Shown here in pieces: positions 7,486 to 18,747 of a stretch of DNA of 64,000 nt. A program made the position numbers and the translations under genes. The notes under the pieces were generated by a model. It saw only the letters and a program-made list of their open reading frames with translations. It was not told where the DNA came from and did not search any database. The first letter of the stretch is position 1. Each line of letters starts with the position of its first letter. The stretch is from Mycolicibacter icosiumassiliensis (GTDB lineage: Bacteria > Actinomycetota > Actinomycetes > Mycobacteriales > Mycobacteriaceae): assembly GCF_900078685.2 (NCBI RefSeq), contig NZ_LT546166.1, positions 3,493,340 through 3,557,339 on the forward strand, given 5' to 3'.

Positions 7486-10068
7486 TCAGGCCAGCGTGAC
7501 CAGACCCAGTTCAGCATCGCCGGACAGCAACGGATGGCACGGCAGCACCCGCACGGTGTAGCCCACTGCCCCAGCCACCGGTAGCCGACTGGTCGTGGAG
7601 AACACTTCGGTTCCGTCGGCGTCGGTGTGGGCGTGCGACATCGCCACGGTGACCGGATCCAGCAGGGTGTCACCGGAATCCACCCGGCCCAGCACGGCCT
7701 GCACCACCACCTCGTCCGGCCGCAAACCGGCCAGGCGCACCGCGGCGGTCAGCGTCAGCTCCGATCCCAACCAGGGCGCATCGGGCAGGCCGGTGCTGTC
7801 GACGTCGGTGATCTGGATGTGCGGCCAGGCCGCCTCCGCTCGGCTCCGGTAGTCGGCCAGCTGACGTGCCGCCCCGTAAGGCACGCCGTCGATCGGCTCG
7901 CAGGTGCGCCGCAACGACTGCGCGGCCGGGGCATAACACTGCTCCACGTAGTCGTGCACCATCCGCGACGCCAGCACTTTGGGTCCCAGCGTCTGCAGCG
8001 TGTGGTGCACCATCTCCATCCAGCGCGGCGGCACGCCCCGGTCGTCACGTTCGTAGAACTTCGGCACCACCGACGACGCCAGCAGGTCGTAGAGCGCCGC
8101 GGCTTCCAGATCGTCACGCCGGTTCTCGTCGGCGACGCCGTCCGCGGTGGGAATCGCCCAGCCGTTCTGGCCGTCGAACCATTCGTCCCACCAGCCGTCG
8201 CGAATCGACAGGTTCAGCCCGCCGTTGAGCGCGCTCTTCATTCCCGAAGTACCGCAGGCCTCCAACGGGCGCAGCGGATTATTCAGCCAGACGTCGCATC
8301 CGGCGTAGAGGCGCCGCGCCATCGACATGTCGTAGTCCGGCAGGAACGCAATGCGGTGCCGCACCTCCGGGCGGTCGGCGAACCGCACCACCTGCTGGAT
8401 CAGCGCCTTGCCGTCGTCGTCGGCCGGATGGGACTTGCCGGCGACGATCAGCTGGACGGGACGCTGCTCATCGAGCAGCAGCTGCTCCAGTCGGTCGGGA
8501 TCACGCAGCATCAGCGTCAACCGCTTGTACGTCGGCACTCGTCGGGCGAAGCCGATGGTCAGCACGTCGGGGTCGAATGCGGTGGCGATCCAGCCCAACT
8601 CGGCTTCCGAGGAGCCGCGTTCCAGCCCGGACTGCAGCAGCCGCAACCGGACCTCGTCGACCAGCAGTGCCCGCAGCTCCGAGCGGATGGACCACAGCGT
8701 GACGGGGTCGACCTGTTGCAGGCGTTGCCAGGCTGCGGGCTCGCTAAACGAGTCGGCAGCGGCCACGTCGCGACTGAGCTGCAGCCACGGCGGTGCCGCC
8801 CAACTCGGCGCGTGCACGCCGTTGGTGATCGAGCCGATCGGCACCTCGTCGCCGTCGAATCCGGGCCACAGGTCGTTGAACATCGCCCGGCTGACCCGGC
8901 CGTGCAGCCGCGAGACACCGTTGGCGCGCTGCGCCAGCCGCAGACCCATGTGGGCCATGTTGAACATGCCGGGATCATGTTCCACACCCAGTTCCATGAC
9001 CCGCTCAGTAGGCACCCCGGCGACCAGGGCATCACCACCGTCGCCGAAGTAGCGGCGCACCATGTCGGCGGGAAACCGGTCGATTCCGGCCGGGACCGGG
9101 GTGTGGGTGGTGAACACCGTCGCCGATCGGACCACGGCCAGCGCGGTGTCAAAATCCAGGCCCTGCTCGGCGATCAGCTCACGGATGCGTTCGACGCCGA
9201 GGAAGCCCGCATGTCCCTCGTTCATGTGAAAGACCTCGGGAGCAGGAATGCCCTGCAACCGGGTGAACTCGCGGATCGCCCGCACACCGCCGATCCCGGC
9301 CAGGATCTCCTGACGGATCCGGTGCTCCTGGTCGCCACCGTACAGCCGGTCGGTGATACCGCGCAGCTGGTGCGGGTTCTCGCCGATGTCGGAATCCAGC
9401 AGCAGCAACGGCACTCGGCCGACCTGCGCGACCCAGATCCGGGCCCGCAACCGGCCGGCCCCGGGCAACGCCACATCGATCAGCACCGGGCGGGCGTCGG
9501 TATCGACGAGCAGCCGCAACGGCAGCCCCTGCGGGTCCAGTGCCGGATAGGTTTCGCGTTGCCAGCCGTCGGAGGTCAACGCTTGACGGAAATAGCCGGA
9601 CCGGTAGTACAACCCCACCGCAATCAAGGGCACGCCCAGATCCGACGCCGACTTCAGGTGGTCCCCGGCCAGGATCCCCAGGCCGCCTGAGTAGTTGGGC
9701 AGCGCTTCGGCGACACCGAATTCCATCGAGAAGTAGGCGACCGCCGTCGGCAGCGCCGCCCCGGCGTCCTGCTGGTGCTGGTACCACCGCGGCCTGGTCA
9801 GGTACGCCGTGAGGTCGGCAGACAGTGCGTCGAGCCGGGCGGTGAACTCCTGGTCGGCGGCCAGCTCCTCGAGCCGCCCGGGACTGACCGCCCCCAGCAG
9901 CGCTACCGGGTCACGCCCACACCCGTCCCACAATTCGGGGTCGATGGCGGCGAACAACTCCTGCGTCGGCTGCTCCCACGACCAGCGCAGGTTCATCGAC
10001 AGCTGTTCGAGTGCCAGCAGCCTCTCGGGCAGGTGGGCGCGAACGGTGAACCGGCGGAGGGCCTTCAC
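7486..10068 (-). CDS. glgP: Alpha-glucan (maltodextrin) phosphorylase
   Basis: Releases glucose 1-phosphate from alpha-1,4-glucans using phosphate and PLP. The GTG at 10068 ([14 protein letters not shown]) gives 860 residues, close to Rv1328. The open frame continues to 10137 but without family similarity. Substrate-binding motifs include [20 protein letters not shown] and [12 protein letters not shown]. The C-terminal [15 protein letters not shown] supplies the PLP-region lysine. A DUF3417 N-terminal domain is typical of this short actinobacterial type. Divergent from glgE across 136 bp. In mycobacteria, GlgP also feeds GlgE, because it can use maltose 1-phosphate-built glucan. Confidence 0.95.
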   Translation of the reverse strand: MKALRRFTVRAHLPERLLALEQLSMNLRWSWEQPTQELFAAIDPELWDGCGRDPVALLGAVSPGRLEELAADQEFTARLDALSADLTAYLTRPRWYQHQQDAGAALPTAVAYFSMEFGVAEALPNYSGGLGILAGDHLKSASDLGVPLIAVGLYYRSGYFRQALTSDGWQRETYPALDPQGLPLRLLVDTDARPVLIDVALPGAGRLRARIWVAQVGRVPLLLLDSDIGENPHQLRGITDRLYGGDQEHRIRQEILAGIGGVRAIREFTRLQGIPAPEVFHMNEGHAGFLGVERIRELIAEQGLDFDTALAVVRSATVFTTHTPVPAGIDRFPADMVRRYFGDGGDALVAGVPTERVMELGVEHDPGMFNMAHMGLRLAQRANGVSRLHGRVSRAMFNDLWPGFDGDEVPIGSITNGVHAPSWAAPPWLQLSRDVAAADSFSEPAAWQRLQQVDPVTLWSIRSELRALLVDEVRLRLLQSGLERGSSEAELGWIATAFDPDVLTIGFARRVPTYKRLTLMLRDPDRLEQLLLDEQRPVQLIVAGKSHPADDDGKALIQQVVRFADRPEVRHRIAFLPDYDMSMARRLYAGCDVWLNNPLRPLEACGTSGMKSALNGGLNLSIRDGWWDEWFDGQNGWAIPTADGVADENRRDDLEAAALYDLLASSVVPKFYERDDRGVPPRWMEMVHHTLQTLGPKVLASRMVHDYVEQCYAPAAQSLRRTCEPIDGVPYGAARQLADYRSRAEAAWPHIQITDVDSTGLPDAPWLGSELTLTAAVRLAGLRPDEVVVQAVLGRVDSGDTLLDPVTVAMSHAHTDADGTEVFSTTSRLPVAGAVGYTVRVLPCHPLLSGDAELGLVTLA

Positions 10069-10204
10069 GCTTGCCCACACTACCGGCGACGCCAATCTGC
10101 GACTGCCCCCTAGACCTGACAGTTCGGTTGCGAACATGTTGCGTGATGCCAGGCCCCCGGACGACGGCTACCGTGGGCGCAGAGAGCCCAACGACGAACG
10201 GAGT

Positions 10205-12244
10205 GTGGTGGCTGGCCGAGTCGAGGTCGACGATGTCGAACCGGTCGTCTCGTGCGGCCGCTACCCGGCCAAGGCCGTGGTCGGTGAGACCGTGCCGGTC
10301 AAGGCCACGGTCTGGCGTGAAGGCCACGATGCCGTCGCAGCGACGTTGGTGGTGCGTTACGTCGGGCGCCGCTATCCGCTGCCGGGTGATCCGCTGCCGA
10401 CGACCTCGACCGGTTCGGCATGGCATCTGCCGATGCACACCGGGTTCGACGCCTACGTTTTCCACGGCGCCTTCACCCCCGACGCCGTCGGCCTGTGGAC
10501 TTTCCGCGTCGAGGGCTGGGGAGATCCGTTGCAGAGCTGGCGGCACGCGGTGACCGCCAAGCTGGACGCCGGCCAGGCCGCGGCCGAACTGTCCAATGAC
10601 CTGTTGATCGGCGCGGACTTGTTCGACCGAGCCGCGGCCGGGGTGCCGAGGGCGCAGCGTAAACGCGTGCTGGCAGCGGCCGCCGCGTTGCGCGCCTCGG
10701 GCGACCCGGTGCAACGGGCCGCGCCGGCGTTGTCGGCCGAGCTGGAGGAGCTGTTGGCCCGCTACCCGCTGCGTGAGCTGGTCACCACCGGTGTCGAGCA
10801 CCAGGTGTGGGTGGATCGCCCGTTGGCACGCCGCGGTGCGTGGTACGAGATGTTTCCGCGCTCGACCGGCGGCTGGGACGCCGAGGGCCGACCGGTGCAC
10901 GGCACGTTCGCCACCGCAGCCGCAGCATTGCCCCGGATCGCGGCGATGGGTTTCGACGTGGTGTACCTGCCGCCGGTCCATCCCATCGGCCGGGTACACC
11001 GCAAGGGCCGCAACAACTCCGCGACCGCCGAACCCGGCGACGTGGGTTCGCCGTGGGCCATCGGCAGCGCCGAGGGCGGCCACGACGCGGTGCATCCGGA
11101 GCTGGGCGACATCGGCGACTTCGACGACTTCGTCGCCGCGGCCCACCGGCTCGACCTGGAGGTTGCCCTGGACCTGGCGTTGCAGTGCGCACCGGATCAT
11201 CCCTGGGCCACCCAGCATCGGGAATGGTTCACCGAGCTGCCCGACGGCACCATCGCCTACGCGGAGAATCCGCCGAAGAAGTACCAGGACATCTACCCGC
11301 TGAACTTCGACAACGATCCGGCCGGCCTGTACGCCGAGGTACTGCGGGTGGTCCGGTTCTGGATGGACCACGGGGTGAAGATCTTTCGGGTCGACAACCC
11401 GCACACCAAGCCACCGGACTTCTGGCTGTGGTTGATCGCCGCCGTCAAGAACATCGACCCCGATGTGCTGTTTTTGTCCGAGGCGTTCACCCCACCGGCG
11501 CGCCAGTACGGCTTGGCCAAGCTGGGGTTCACCCAGTCCTATTCCTACTTCACTTGGCGGACAACGAAATCCGAGATCACCGAATTCGGTCGGGAGATCG
11601 CCGAATTCGCCGACTACCGCCGACCGAATCTGTTCGTCAACACCCCCGACATCCTGCACGCCAGCCTGCAGCACGGCGGTCCCGGGATGTTCGCCATCCG
11701 CGCGGTACTGGCGGCGACGCTGAGCCCGGCGTGGGGCGTGTACTCCGGTTTCGAGCTGTTCGAAGACCGCGCACTGCATGAAGGCAGCGAGGAGTACCTC
11801 GACTCGGAGAAGTACGAACTTCGGCCCCGCGACTTCGCCGGGGCCGTCGCCGAAGGCCGCTCCCTAGAGCCATTCATCGCCCGGCTCAACGAGATTCGCC
11901 GCCTGCACCCGGCGCTGCACCAGCTGCGCACGGTGCACTTCCATCATGTCGACAACGACGCACTGCTGGCCTACAGCAAGTTTGACCCGGCTACCGGCGA
12001 CACCGTGCTGGTGGTCGTGACGCTGAATCCGTTCAGCGCCGAGCAGGCGACGCTGCACCTGGACATGTGGGCGCTGGGAATGCCTGATTATCAACGCTTC
12101 TGGGTACGTGACCAGATCAGCGGTGAGGACTACAACTGGGGTCAGGACAACTATGTGCGCTTGGACCCGGCACGCGCGGTTGCTCACATCGTCACCATGC
12201 CGCCGATCAATGCCGGTGCCCGCACCGAGATGCTGCGCCGCTGA
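10205..12244 (+). CDS. glgE: Alpha-1,4-glucan:maltose-1-phosphate maltosyltransferase
   Basis: GlgE extends alpha-glucan with maltose 1-phosphate (GH13_3), a pathway important in mycobacterial capsule and glucan synthesis. I chose the GTG at 10205 ([18 protein letters not shown]), giving 679 residues. An ATG at 10136 would give 702, close to the 701 of Rv1327c, but would leave little room for a promoter next to glgP. The catalytic nucleophile is Asp397 in [10 protein letters not shown] and the acid/base is Glu426 in [11 protein letters not shown]. The region [12 protein letters not shown] and a C-terminal beta domain follow. The stop overlaps the glgB ATG by one base (TGATG), so the two are translationally coupled. 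Confidence 0.95.
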   Translation: MVAGRVEVDDVEPVVSCGRYPAKAVVGETVPVKATVWREGHDAVAATLVVRYVGRRYPLPGDPLPTTSTGSAWHLPMHTGFDAYVFHGAFTPDAVGLWTFRVEGWGDPLQSWRHAVTAKLDAGQAAAELSNDLLIGADLFDRAAAGVPRAQRKRVLAAAAALRASGDPVQRAAPALSAELEELLARYPLRELVTTGVEHQVWVDRPLARRGAWYEMFPRSTGGWDAEGRPVHGTFATAAAALPRIAAMGFDVVYLPPVHPIGRVHRKGRNNSATAEPGDVGSPWAIGSAEGGHDAVHPELGDIGDFDDFVAAAHRLDLEVALDLALQCAPDHPWATQHREWFTELPDGTIAYAENPPKKYQDIYPLNFDNDPAGLYAEVLRVVRFWMDHGVKIFRVDNPHTKPPDFWLWLIAAVKNIDPDVLFLSEAFTPPARQYGLAKLGFTQSYSYFTWRTTKSEITEFGREIAEFADYRRPNLFVNTPDILHASLQHGGPGMFAIRAVLAATLSPAWGVYSGFELFEDRALHEGSEEYLDSEKYELRPRDFAGAVAEGRSLEPFIARLNEIRRLHPALHQLRTVHFHHVDNDALLAYSKFDPATGDTVLVVVTLNPFSAEQATLHLDMWALGMPDYQRFWVRDQISGEDYNWGQDNYVRLDPARAVAHIVTMPPINAGARTEMLRR

Positions 12245-14460
12245 TGAGCACCATGACCCGACACCTGGCGCCCCATCCTGCCGACCTGACCCGGCTACTT
12301 GCCGGTGAACACCATGATCCGCACGCCATCCTGGGCGCTCACGAATACGGCAAGACAACGGTTATCCGGGCGCTGCGCCCGCGTGCCCGGCGCATAGTGC
12401 TGCTCGTCGGTACCGAACGCGTCACCATGCGCGACCTGGGCTCCGGATTGTTCGCGGCGGCCCTGCCGTTCACCGGCCTCATCGATTACCGACTGGAGGT
12501 GCACTATCCGGAAACGGGCGAATTCGCCGAGCCCACCGGCGTGCACACGGTCGCCGACGGATACCGATTTGCGCCGACGCTGGGCGAATTCGACCTGTAC
12601 CTGTTCGCCGAGGGACGCCACGAACGTCTCTGGCAGGTGATGGGGGCTCAGCATCGGACCTTCACCACGCCCGACGGCGAGGTATCCGGCGTGTCCTTCG
12701 CGGTGTGGGCGCCCAACGCCACCGGGGTGAGTCTGATCGGTGATTTCAACGGCTGGGGCGGCGACGACGCCCCGCTGCGATCCTTGGGATCGTCCGGAAT
12801 CTGGGAGCTGTTCTGGCCCGACTTCCCCACCGGCGGCCTCTACAAGTTCCGCATCCACGGGGCCGACGGCGCCGTCACCGAGCGCGCCGATCCGTTTGCC
12901 TACGCCACCGAGGTGCCGCCGCGCACCGCATCGATGGTGACGGTCAGCAACTACACCTGGAACGACGCCGACTGGATGGCACAGCGCTGCAAGCGCGACC
13001 CGGTCAGCGAGCCGATGAGCACCTACGAGGTCCACCTGGGTTCGTGGCGCCCGGGGCTGACCTACCGCCAGCTGGCGGTGGAACTGACCGAATACGTTGT
13101 CCAGCAGGGCTTCACCCATGTCGAACTGCTGCCGGTGGCGGAGCATCCGTTCGGCGGGTCTTGGGGATACCAGGTGACGTCGTACTACGCGCCGACGGCG
13201 CGATTCGGCACCCCCGACGACTTCCGGGCGTTGGTCGACGCACTGCATGCTGCGGGCATCGGCGTCATCGTGGACTGGGTGCCGGCGCATTTTCCCAAGG
13301 ACGACTGGGCCCTGGGTCGATTCGACGGGACCCCGCTCTACGAGCACTCCGATCCGCGCCGCGGTGAGCAACTCGACTGGGGCACCTACGTGTTCGACTT
13401 CGGCCGCCCAGAGGTGCGCAACTTCCTGGTCGCCAATGCGCTGTACTGGCTGACCGAGTTTCATGTGGACGGGCTGCGGGTGGATGCCGTCGCATCGATG
13501 CTCTACCTGGACTATTCGCGCCCGCACGGTGGGTGGACCCCCAACATCCACGGCGGCCGAGAGAACCTGGAGGCGGTGCAGTTCCTGCAGGAGTTGAACG
13601 CGACCACCCACCGGGTCGCGCCGGGCATCGTGACCATCGCCGAGGAGTCCACCTCCTGGCCGGGAGTCACCCGGGACACCAGCCTGGGCGGACTGGGATT
13701 TTCGATGAAATGGAACATGGGCTGGATGCACGACACCCTGGCCTACCTCGGTCACGATCCGGTGCACCGCAGCTATCACCACCACAACATGACGTTCTCC
13801 ATGCTGTACGCGTTCAGTGAGAACTACGTGCTGCCGATCAGCCACGACGAGGTGGTGCACGGCAAGGGCACGCTGTGGTCGCGGATGCCCGGAGACGACC
13901 ACCACAAGGCTGCGGGCCTGCGCGCCCTGCTGGCCTACCAGTGGGCGCATCCCGGCAAGCAATTGCTGTTCATGGGCCAGGAATTCGGGCAGCGCGCCGA
14001 GTGGTGCAACGAGCGCGGAGTCGACTGGTTCCAGCTCGACCCCCAGATCGAGCCCGACGGCTACTCCCCCGGCATCCTGCGGCTGGTCAGCGACCTCAAC
14101 GCCCGCTACCGCGCGCTGCCCGCCTTGTGGTCCCAGGACGCCGACCCGCGGGGTTACTCGTGGATCGATGCCAACGACTCGGCCAACAACGTGCTGAGCT
14201 TCCTGCGCTACGGCACCGACGGTTCGGTGCTGGCCTGCGTGTTCAATTTCGCCGGCGTCACCCACGCCGATTACCACCTAGGACTGCCCCGGGCGGGCCG
14301 CTGGCGTGAGGTGCTCAACACCGATGCGGTCGGCTACCGCGGTTGGGGCGCAGGCAACTTGGGCGGGGTCGAGGCCACCGACGAACCCTGGCACGGCCGG
14401 CCGGCCTCGGCGGTGCTGGTACTACCCGCGCTGTCCGCCGTGTGGCTGGCGCCCGAGTAA
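12244..14460 (+). CDS. glgB: 1,4-alpha-glucan branching enzyme
   Basis: Introduces alpha-1,6 branches into the glucan made by GlgE. 738 residues, close to the mycobacterial enzyme (731). An N-terminal beta-sandwich is followed by a CBM48 module ([18 protein letters not shown]) and then the GH13 barrel. The catalytic pair is Asp414 ([10 protein letters not shown]) and Glu467 ([10 protein letters not shown]). The conserved [13 protein letters not shown] and FMGQEFGQ motifs follow. The ATG overlaps the glgE stop. Convergent with the thioredoxin-fold gene, with 10 bp between the stops. Confidence 0.96.
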   Translation: MSTMTRHLAPHPADLTRLLAGEHHDPHAILGAHEYGKTTVIRALRPRARRIVLLVGTERVTMRDLGSGLFAAALPFTGLIDYRLEVHYPETGEFAEPTGVHTVADGYRFAPTLGEFDLYLFAEGRHERLWQVMGAQHRTFTTPDGEVSGVSFAVWAPNATGVSLIGDFNGWGGDDAPLRSLGSSGIWELFWPDFPTGGLYKFRIHGADGAVTERADPFAYATEVPPRTASMVTVSNYTWNDADWMAQRCKRDPVSEPMSTYEVHLGSWRPGLTYRQLAVELTEYVVQQGFTHVELLPVAEHPFGGSWGYQVTSYYAPTARFGTPDDFRALVDALHAAGIGVIVDWVPAHFPKDDWALGRFDGTPLYEHSDPRRGEQLDWGTYVFDFGRPEVRNFLVANALYWLTEFHVDGLRVDAVASMLYLDYSRPHGGWTPNIHGGRENLEAVQFLQELNATTHRVAPGIVTIAEESTSWPGVTRDTSLGGLGFSMKWNMGWMHDTLAYLGHDPVHRSYHHHNMTFSMLYAFSENYVLPISHDEVVHGKGTLWSRMPGDDHHKAAGLRALLAYQWAHPGKQLLFMGQEFGQRAEWCNERGVDWFQLDPQIEPDGYSPGILRLVSDLNARYRALPALWSQDADPRGYSWIDANDSANNVLSFLRYGTDGSVLACVFNFAGVTHADYHLGLPRAGRWREVLNTDAVGYRGWGAGNLGGVEATDEPWHGRPASAVLVLPALSAVWLAPE

Positions 14461-14470
14461 TCCGAGCTGG

Positions 14471-15382
14471 TCAGTACAGCGCGTTGGCCAGGTTGCGCCG
14501 GCCGGCGACGACCTCCGGATCGGCGGCGTCGAACAGCTCGAACAGCTCCACCAGCCGGGTCCGCACTTCGGTCCGCTCGTCACCAGAAGTTCGTCGCACC
14601 AGTGCGATCAGCCGGTCGAACGCGGCGGTGACGTCCTGGTTGAGGATCTGCACGTCCGCCGCGGCGAAGGCAGCCTCGATGTTGGCCGGGTCGGCGTCGG
14701 CCTGGGCCGGTGCATCGGGTTGCCGGCCGGTCGCGCGTTCCAGGAAGGTGAGCTGGCGCAGCGCCCCCTTGGCTTCGACGTGATTGGGGTCGGTGTCCAG
14801 CAACGCCTGGTAAGAGGCGCGTGCCGCGGGGAAGTCGCCGGCGTCGAGTTGGTCACGGGCCTGTGCCAATACCGGGTCCACCTGTTCTGGAGGCTCGGCG
14901 TCGCCGCCGCCGGCAAGCTTGCCTGCGGTGGCCGACACCAGCGAGTCCACCCAGCGGCGCAGCTGGTCGGGCGGCTGGGGCCCCTGAAAACTGGTGATCG
15001 GTTGGCCGCCGGCCAGCGCTATCACCGTCGGCACGGCGTCCACACCGAAGACCTGCGCCACTCGTGGGGCGACGTCGACATTGATGGTGGCCAGCGACCA
15101 CTTGGCCTCGCCGCCAGCGTTGTCGGCCTGGGCCAGCCCGGCCAGGTTGTCGGCGAGCTGGATGCAGGCTTCACTGCGCGGCGACCACAGCAGGACTACC
15201 ACCGGCACCTGGTTGGACCGGACCAGCACCTCGTCTTCGAAGTTGGCCTCGGTGATCTCGGTAGCGCCCGGCGGGGCCGCGGAGTTACCGGCGGCACCGC
15301 CGGATGGTGCCGGCTGCTTGAGGCCGGACAAATCCACTGCTCCGGCCAACGCCGGGCCGATCGGGGGTCGAGGACGCGTCAC
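14471..15382 (-). CDS. Thioredoxin-fold protein with TPR tail (YbbN/CnoX-like, Rv1324-like)
   Basis: 303 residues from GTG at 15382 (VTRPRPPIGPALAG). The N-terminal thioredoxin fold contains VVVLLWSPRSEACIQLADNL where CxxC would be. The active site is S-x-x-S with one later cysteine, so disulphide reductase activity is unlikely. The C-terminal half carries tetratricopeptide-like helices (ARDQLDAGDFPAARASYQAL). This matches the YbbN/CnoX group, which acts as a holdase-like chaperone in other bacteria. That role is inferred. The tail ends against glgB; upstream, a 144-bp gap separates it from fadA4. Confidence 0.85.
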   Translation of the reverse strand: MTRPRPPIGPALAGAVDLSGLKQPAPSGGAAGNSAAPPGATEITEANFEDEVLVRSNQVPVVVLLWSPRSEACIQLADNLAGLAQADNAGGEAKWSLATINVDVAPRVAQVFGVDAVPTVIALAGGQPITSFQGPQPPDQLRRWVDSLVSATAGKLAGGGDAEPPEQVDPVLAQARDQLDAGDFPAARASYQALLDTDPNHVEAKGALRQLTFLERATGRQPDAPAQADADPANIEAAFAAADVQILNQDVTAAFDRLIALVRRTSGDERTEVRTRLVELFELFDAADPEVVAGRRNLANALY

Positions 15383-15526
15383 GCCGTCAAGTCTGTCACG
15401 CCGCCCACGCGGCGCCTCCAACGGCCATTTCGGAGGCCTACCCCGCAACTATGACCAAGATCACACTTTGACGAGGTCCTGCGGACATTGGCAGCGCCAG
15501 CAACCTACGCAACCGTAGGGAGGCTG

Positions 15527-16708
15527 TTACCCGGCGCGCAGGATGAGCGCGTCGCCCTGACCACCGGCACCGCACAGCGCGGCCACCGCGTAGCCGGAAC
15601 CGAGCCGCTTGAGCTCGAGGGCGGCATGCAGCGTGATCCGCGCCCCGGACATCCCGATCGGGTGCCCCACCGCGATCGCGCCACCGTGCACATTGACCAC
15701 GTCAGGATTGAGCCCCAGCTCACGGGTCGAGGCCAGCGACACCGCCGCAAACGCCTCGTTGATCTCCACCACGTCGAGTTGGTCGATCGATATCCCCTCG
15801 CGGGCGATCGCCTTCTTGATGGCGTTGGCCGGCTGGGACTGCAGGGTCGAATCCGGTCCGGCCACGACGCCGTGCGCCCCGATCTCGCACAGCCAGTCCA
15901 GCCCCAGTTCCTGCGCCTTCGCCTTGCTCATCACGACCACGGCGGCGGCGCCGTCGGAGATCTGCGACGACGAACCGGCGGTGATGGTGCCATCGGAGCG
16001 GAATGCCGGCTTGAGCCCGCCCAGCGACTCTGCGGTGGTGTTGGCCCGGATGCCCTCGTCCTCGGTGAACTCCAGCGGATCCCCCTTACGCTGCGGGATC
16101 TTCACCGGCACCACCTCGTCGGCGAAAACGCCGTCCTTCCAGGCCGCGGCGGCCTTGCGGTGCGATTCGGCCGCGAACTCGTCCTGCTCTGCGCGGGTGA
16201 ACTTGTCTTCGTCGTTGCGCTGCTCGGTGAGGGCCCCCATCGGCTGGTCGGTGAAGACGTCGTGCAGACCGTCGTAGGCGAGGTGATCACGCACCGTCAC
16301 GTCGCCGTACTTGTAGCCCTCACGGCTTTTGATCAGCAGATGCGGCGCCTGGGTCATGGACTCCTGGCCGCCGGCCACCACCACATCGAATTCGCCGGCG
16401 CGAATCAGCTGGTCAGCCATGGCGATGGCGTTGATCCCCGACAGACACATCTTGTTGATGGTCAGCGTCGGCACATCCCAGCCGATACCCGCACCTACCG
16501 CCGCCTGCCGAGCCGGCATCTGACCGGCCCCCGCGGTGAGCACCTGGCCCATGATCACGTACTGCACCAGCGAGGCCGGTACCTGCGCCTTCTCCAGCGC
16601 CCCGGCGATGGCGACGGCCCCCAGGTCGCTGCCGGAGAAATCTTTCAGCGAACCCATCAACCGGCCGATCGGGGTCCGAGCCCCAGCAACGATCACCGAT
16701 GTCGTCAT
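15527..16708 (-). CDS. fadA4: Acetyl-CoA C-acetyltransferase (thiolase)
   Basis: A 393-residue thiolase II that condenses or cleaves acetoacetyl-CoA. The nucleophilic Cys88 lies in [11 protein letters not shown], His349 in [10 protein letters not shown] and the second catalytic Cys379 in ALCGAGGQG. The N-terminal [13 protein letters not shown] is typical. The ATG at 16708 is the first start and is divergent from methylmalonyl-CoA epimerase across 81 bp. In M. tuberculosis the equivalent pair is Rv1323 and the epimerase gene, so the context is acyl-CoA and propionate metabolism. Confidence 0.95.
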   Translation of the reverse strand: MTTSVIVAGARTPIGRLMGSLKDFSGSDLGAVAIAGALEKAQVPASLVQYVIMGQVLTAGAGQMPARQAAVGAGIGWDVPTLTINKMCLSGINAIAMADQLIRAGEFDVVVAGGQESMTQAPHLLIKSREGYKYGDVTVRDHLAYDGLHDVFTDQPMGALTEQRNDEDKFTRAEQDEFAAESHRKAAAAWKDGVFADEVVPVKIPQRKGDPLEFTEDEGIRANTTAESLGGLKPAFRSDGTITAGSSSQISDGAAAVVVMSKAKAQELGLDWLCEIGAHGVVAGPDSTLQSQPANAIKKAIAREGISIDQLDVVEINEAFAAVSLASTRELGLNPDVVNVHGGAIAVGHPIGMSGARITLHAALELKRLGSGYAVAALCGAGGQGDALILRAG

Positions 16709-16789
16709 GACTACCTCCCGGGCGGGTTTGAAGAGCCGATCTTTCCGGTCGGCGCAGCACGATGTTTCCGCTCAGGTTACCGTTACGTT

Positions 16790-17281
16790 ATGACCACCGA
16801 ATCCGTCACTGACCCTTGTGAGGTACGTCCCGCCCTGGCCTCGGCCTTGGTGACGGCGGTCGACCACGTCGGTATCGCAGTCCCGGACTTGGAAGTGGCC
16901 AAGAAGTGGTACCACGACAAGCTCGGGATGATCGTGCTGCACGAAGAGGTCAACGAGGAGCAGGGCATCGTCGAAGCGATGCTCGCGGTGCGCGGCGCCG
17001 CGGTCGGCAGCGCGCAGCTTCAGCTGATGGCCCCGATCGACGAGTCGTCGACGATCGCGAAGTTCCTGGACAAACGCGGCCCCGGCCTGCAGCAGCTGGC
17101 CTATCGGACCAGCGACATCGACACGCTCTCCGAGCGCCTGCGCGAGCAGGGTGTCCGGTTGCTCTATGACGCACCGCGGCGCGGCACGTCGAACTCGCGG
17201 ATCAACTTCATCCACCCCAAGGACGCCGGCGGCGTGCTGGTCGAGCTGGTCGAGCCGGCCGCGAACACCGAAGCGCACTGA
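16790..17281 (+). CDS. mce: Methylmalonyl-CoA epimerase
   Basis: Interconverts (R)- and (S)-methylmalonyl-CoA, linking propionyl-CoA carboxylation to the mutase. The ATG at 16790 gives 163 residues; the open frame extends far upstream only because it runs antisense through fadA4. The VOC fold is clear: VDHVGIAVPDLEVAKKWY (His metal ligand), the GSAQLQLMAP strand (Gln), LAYRTSDIDTLSERL and VLVELVEP (Glu). The Rv1322A-type position beside fadA4 is conserved. Confidence 0.92.
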   Translation: MTTESVTDPCEVRPALASALVTAVDHVGIAVPDLEVAKKWYHDKLGMIVLHEEVNEEQGIVEAMLAVRGAAVGSAQLQLMAPIDESSTIAKFLDKRGPGLQQLAYRTSDIDTLSERLREQGVRLLYDAPRRGTSNSRINFIHPKDAGGVLVELVEPAANTEAH

Positions 17282-17311
17282 GCATTTAGGACCAGTTCCT
17301 GGTCGGGGCTA

Positions 17312-17542
17312 CTAGGACCACTTTCGGGTCGGGCCCCGGTTGTTGCGGTTAGCCCAGCAGGGCGTATGCCAATGCCGCCGATCGTCACCCGCAGCGTCGC
17401 TTGCCCTATGCGGCCATACCACCACATGGGCTATGCCGCAACGGATTTCGTGATCGCACCCCGGGCACCGATAGACCTTCACGGCTCGCGAGCCCGCTAC
17501 CGGCACGACAATGTATTCGTAGCCGTCGGGGCCGTCCTCCAC
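17312..17542 (-). CDS. Small actinobacterial zinc-ribbon protein
   Basis: A 76-residue protein from GTG at 17542; translation could begin further upstream. YEYIVVPVAG is followed by VKVYRCPGCDHEIRCGIAHVVVWP and RRHWHTPCWANR, a CxxC...CW arrangement like a short zinc ribbon. Homologues are widespread in actinobacteria, often mislabelled ATP/GTP-binding, with no established function. It stands alone between the convergent epimerase gene and the oxidoreductase. Confidence 0.75.
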   Translation of the reverse strand: MEDGPDGYEYIVVPVAGSRAVKVYRCPGCDHEIRCGIAHVVVWPHRASDAAGDDRRHWHTPCWANRNNRGPTRKWS

Positions 17543-17592
17543 GCGCTGTTGCAGCGGCGGTAGCGGCGGCGATCAGCCTAGTGACCCAACGA

Positions 17593-18702
17593 TCAGGCCA
17601 GTTTGGATAGCGCGGCCGCCGCGTCGTAGCCGCGGAACCCGTCCAGCTCCCCGTCGCGTAGGCGATTCACCCATCCCGGGTCCGCGAGCAACGCGCGCCC
17701 GATGGCCACCACGTCGAACTCCCCGGCGTCGAACTGTTCGACCAGACGGTCGACCGGTGCCGGCTGGATCACCTCGCCACGCTTCTCGCTGCGGAACTGC
17801 GTCTCCAACCCGACCGATCCGACCGCGATGACTGGCACCCCGGTGACTTTCTTGGTCCACCCGGCGAGGCTCAATTCGCTGTCATAGTCGGGGCTGTCAT
17901 GAGCGGGGAAGGCGGGGGCATAGTGCCTGCGTGTCGAGGGGTGTAGGGCATCTACGCCGGCGTCGACCAGTGGCGTGAGCAGTTCCTGCAACTGTGTCGG
18001 ATCCTCGGCAATGGACGCCGCGTAATCAGTGCCCTTCCACTGCGAGAAGCGAAAAATGATCGGATAGTCCGGGCCGACCGCCGCGCGCACCGCCGCCACC
18101 ACCTCGGCCGGGAAACGCGTGCGAGCCGCTAGCGATCCGCCGTAGCCGTCGGTACGGCGATTCGTGCGCTCCCAGAAGAATTCGTCGAGCAGGTAGCCGT
18201 GGGCGCCGTGAATCTCGACCGCGTCGAAGCCGAGGTCTCGCGCGGTGGCGGCGCTGGTCGCGTAGAGCTGCGCGGTCTCGGCGAGTTCGTCGGTTCGTAG
18301 CGCGCGGCCCCGCGGTTCCCCGTGTCCGTCGATGCCCGATGGGCCGACGGGTTCGACACCGTCCTCATCGCGGCGCTCAATCCCCTGGTGCCACAGCTGC
18401 GCGGCGATCGTCGCACCCTCGGCGTGGACGCTGTCCACGACACGGGTCCATCCGGCGAGTACCTCGTCGCCGGCGAGCGTCGGCACGCTGGCCGGGAATC
18501 CCGCTGCCGGGTCGGGCAACCGGATGCCCTCGGTGATGATCAGCCCTACCCCGCCCGCAGCACGGCGGCGGTAGTACTCGGCCACATCACGGCCCGGAAT
18601 GCCGCCGGGCGAAGCCTGGCGGGTCATCGGCGCCATAGCGAACCGGTTGGGAACGGTCAGCGAACGGACCGTCAGCGGCTGGAAAAGATCATCGAGTGCC
18701 AT
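17593..18702 (-). CDS. Old Yellow Enzyme family NADH:flavin oxidoreductase
   Basis: 369 residues from ATG at 18702 (MALDDLFQPLTVRSLTVPNRFAMAPM); a TTG four codons upstream is less likely. It is an FMN-dependent TIM barrel that reduces activated C=C bonds. EIHGAHGYLLDEFFWERTNRR supplies the substrate-binding H..H region. DGYGGSLAARTRF and the C-terminal AIGRALLADPGWV phosphate-binding segment are conserved. The substrate cannot be predicted. It is transcribed away from nucS, 45 bp downstream of the nucS stop. Confidence 0.92.
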   Translation of the reverse strand: MALDDLFQPLTVRSLTVPNRFAMAPMTRQASPGGIPGRDVAEYYRRRAAGGVGLIITEGIRLPDPAAGFPASVPTLAGDEVLAGWTRVVDSVHAEGATIAAQLWHQGIERRDEDGVEPVGPSGIDGHGEPRGRALRTDELAETAQLYATSAATARDLGFDAVEIHGAHGYLLDEFFWERTNRRTDGYGGSLAARTRFPAEVVAAVRAAVGPDYPIIFRFSQWKGTDYAASIAEDPTQLQELLTPLVDAGVDALHPSTRRHYAPAFPAHDSPDYDSELSLAGWTKKVTGVPVIAVGSVGLETQFRSEKRGEVIQPAPVDRLVEQFDAGEFDVVAIGRALLADPGWVNRLRDGELDGFRGYDAAAALSKLA

Positions 18703-18747
18703 GCGCTTCTCCAACGCACGACCGCGCGCCGCTATTCCGGCAGGCGA

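Noticed and set aside
7627-9690. 687-residue plus-strand open frame inside glgP
   Set aside because: Antisense shadow of glgP with GC-rich codon bias; the opposite frame has all phosphorylase motifs.
15488-16789. N-terminal extension of the epimerase frame
   Set aside because: It runs antisense through fadA4; the epimerase fold begins at ATG 16790.
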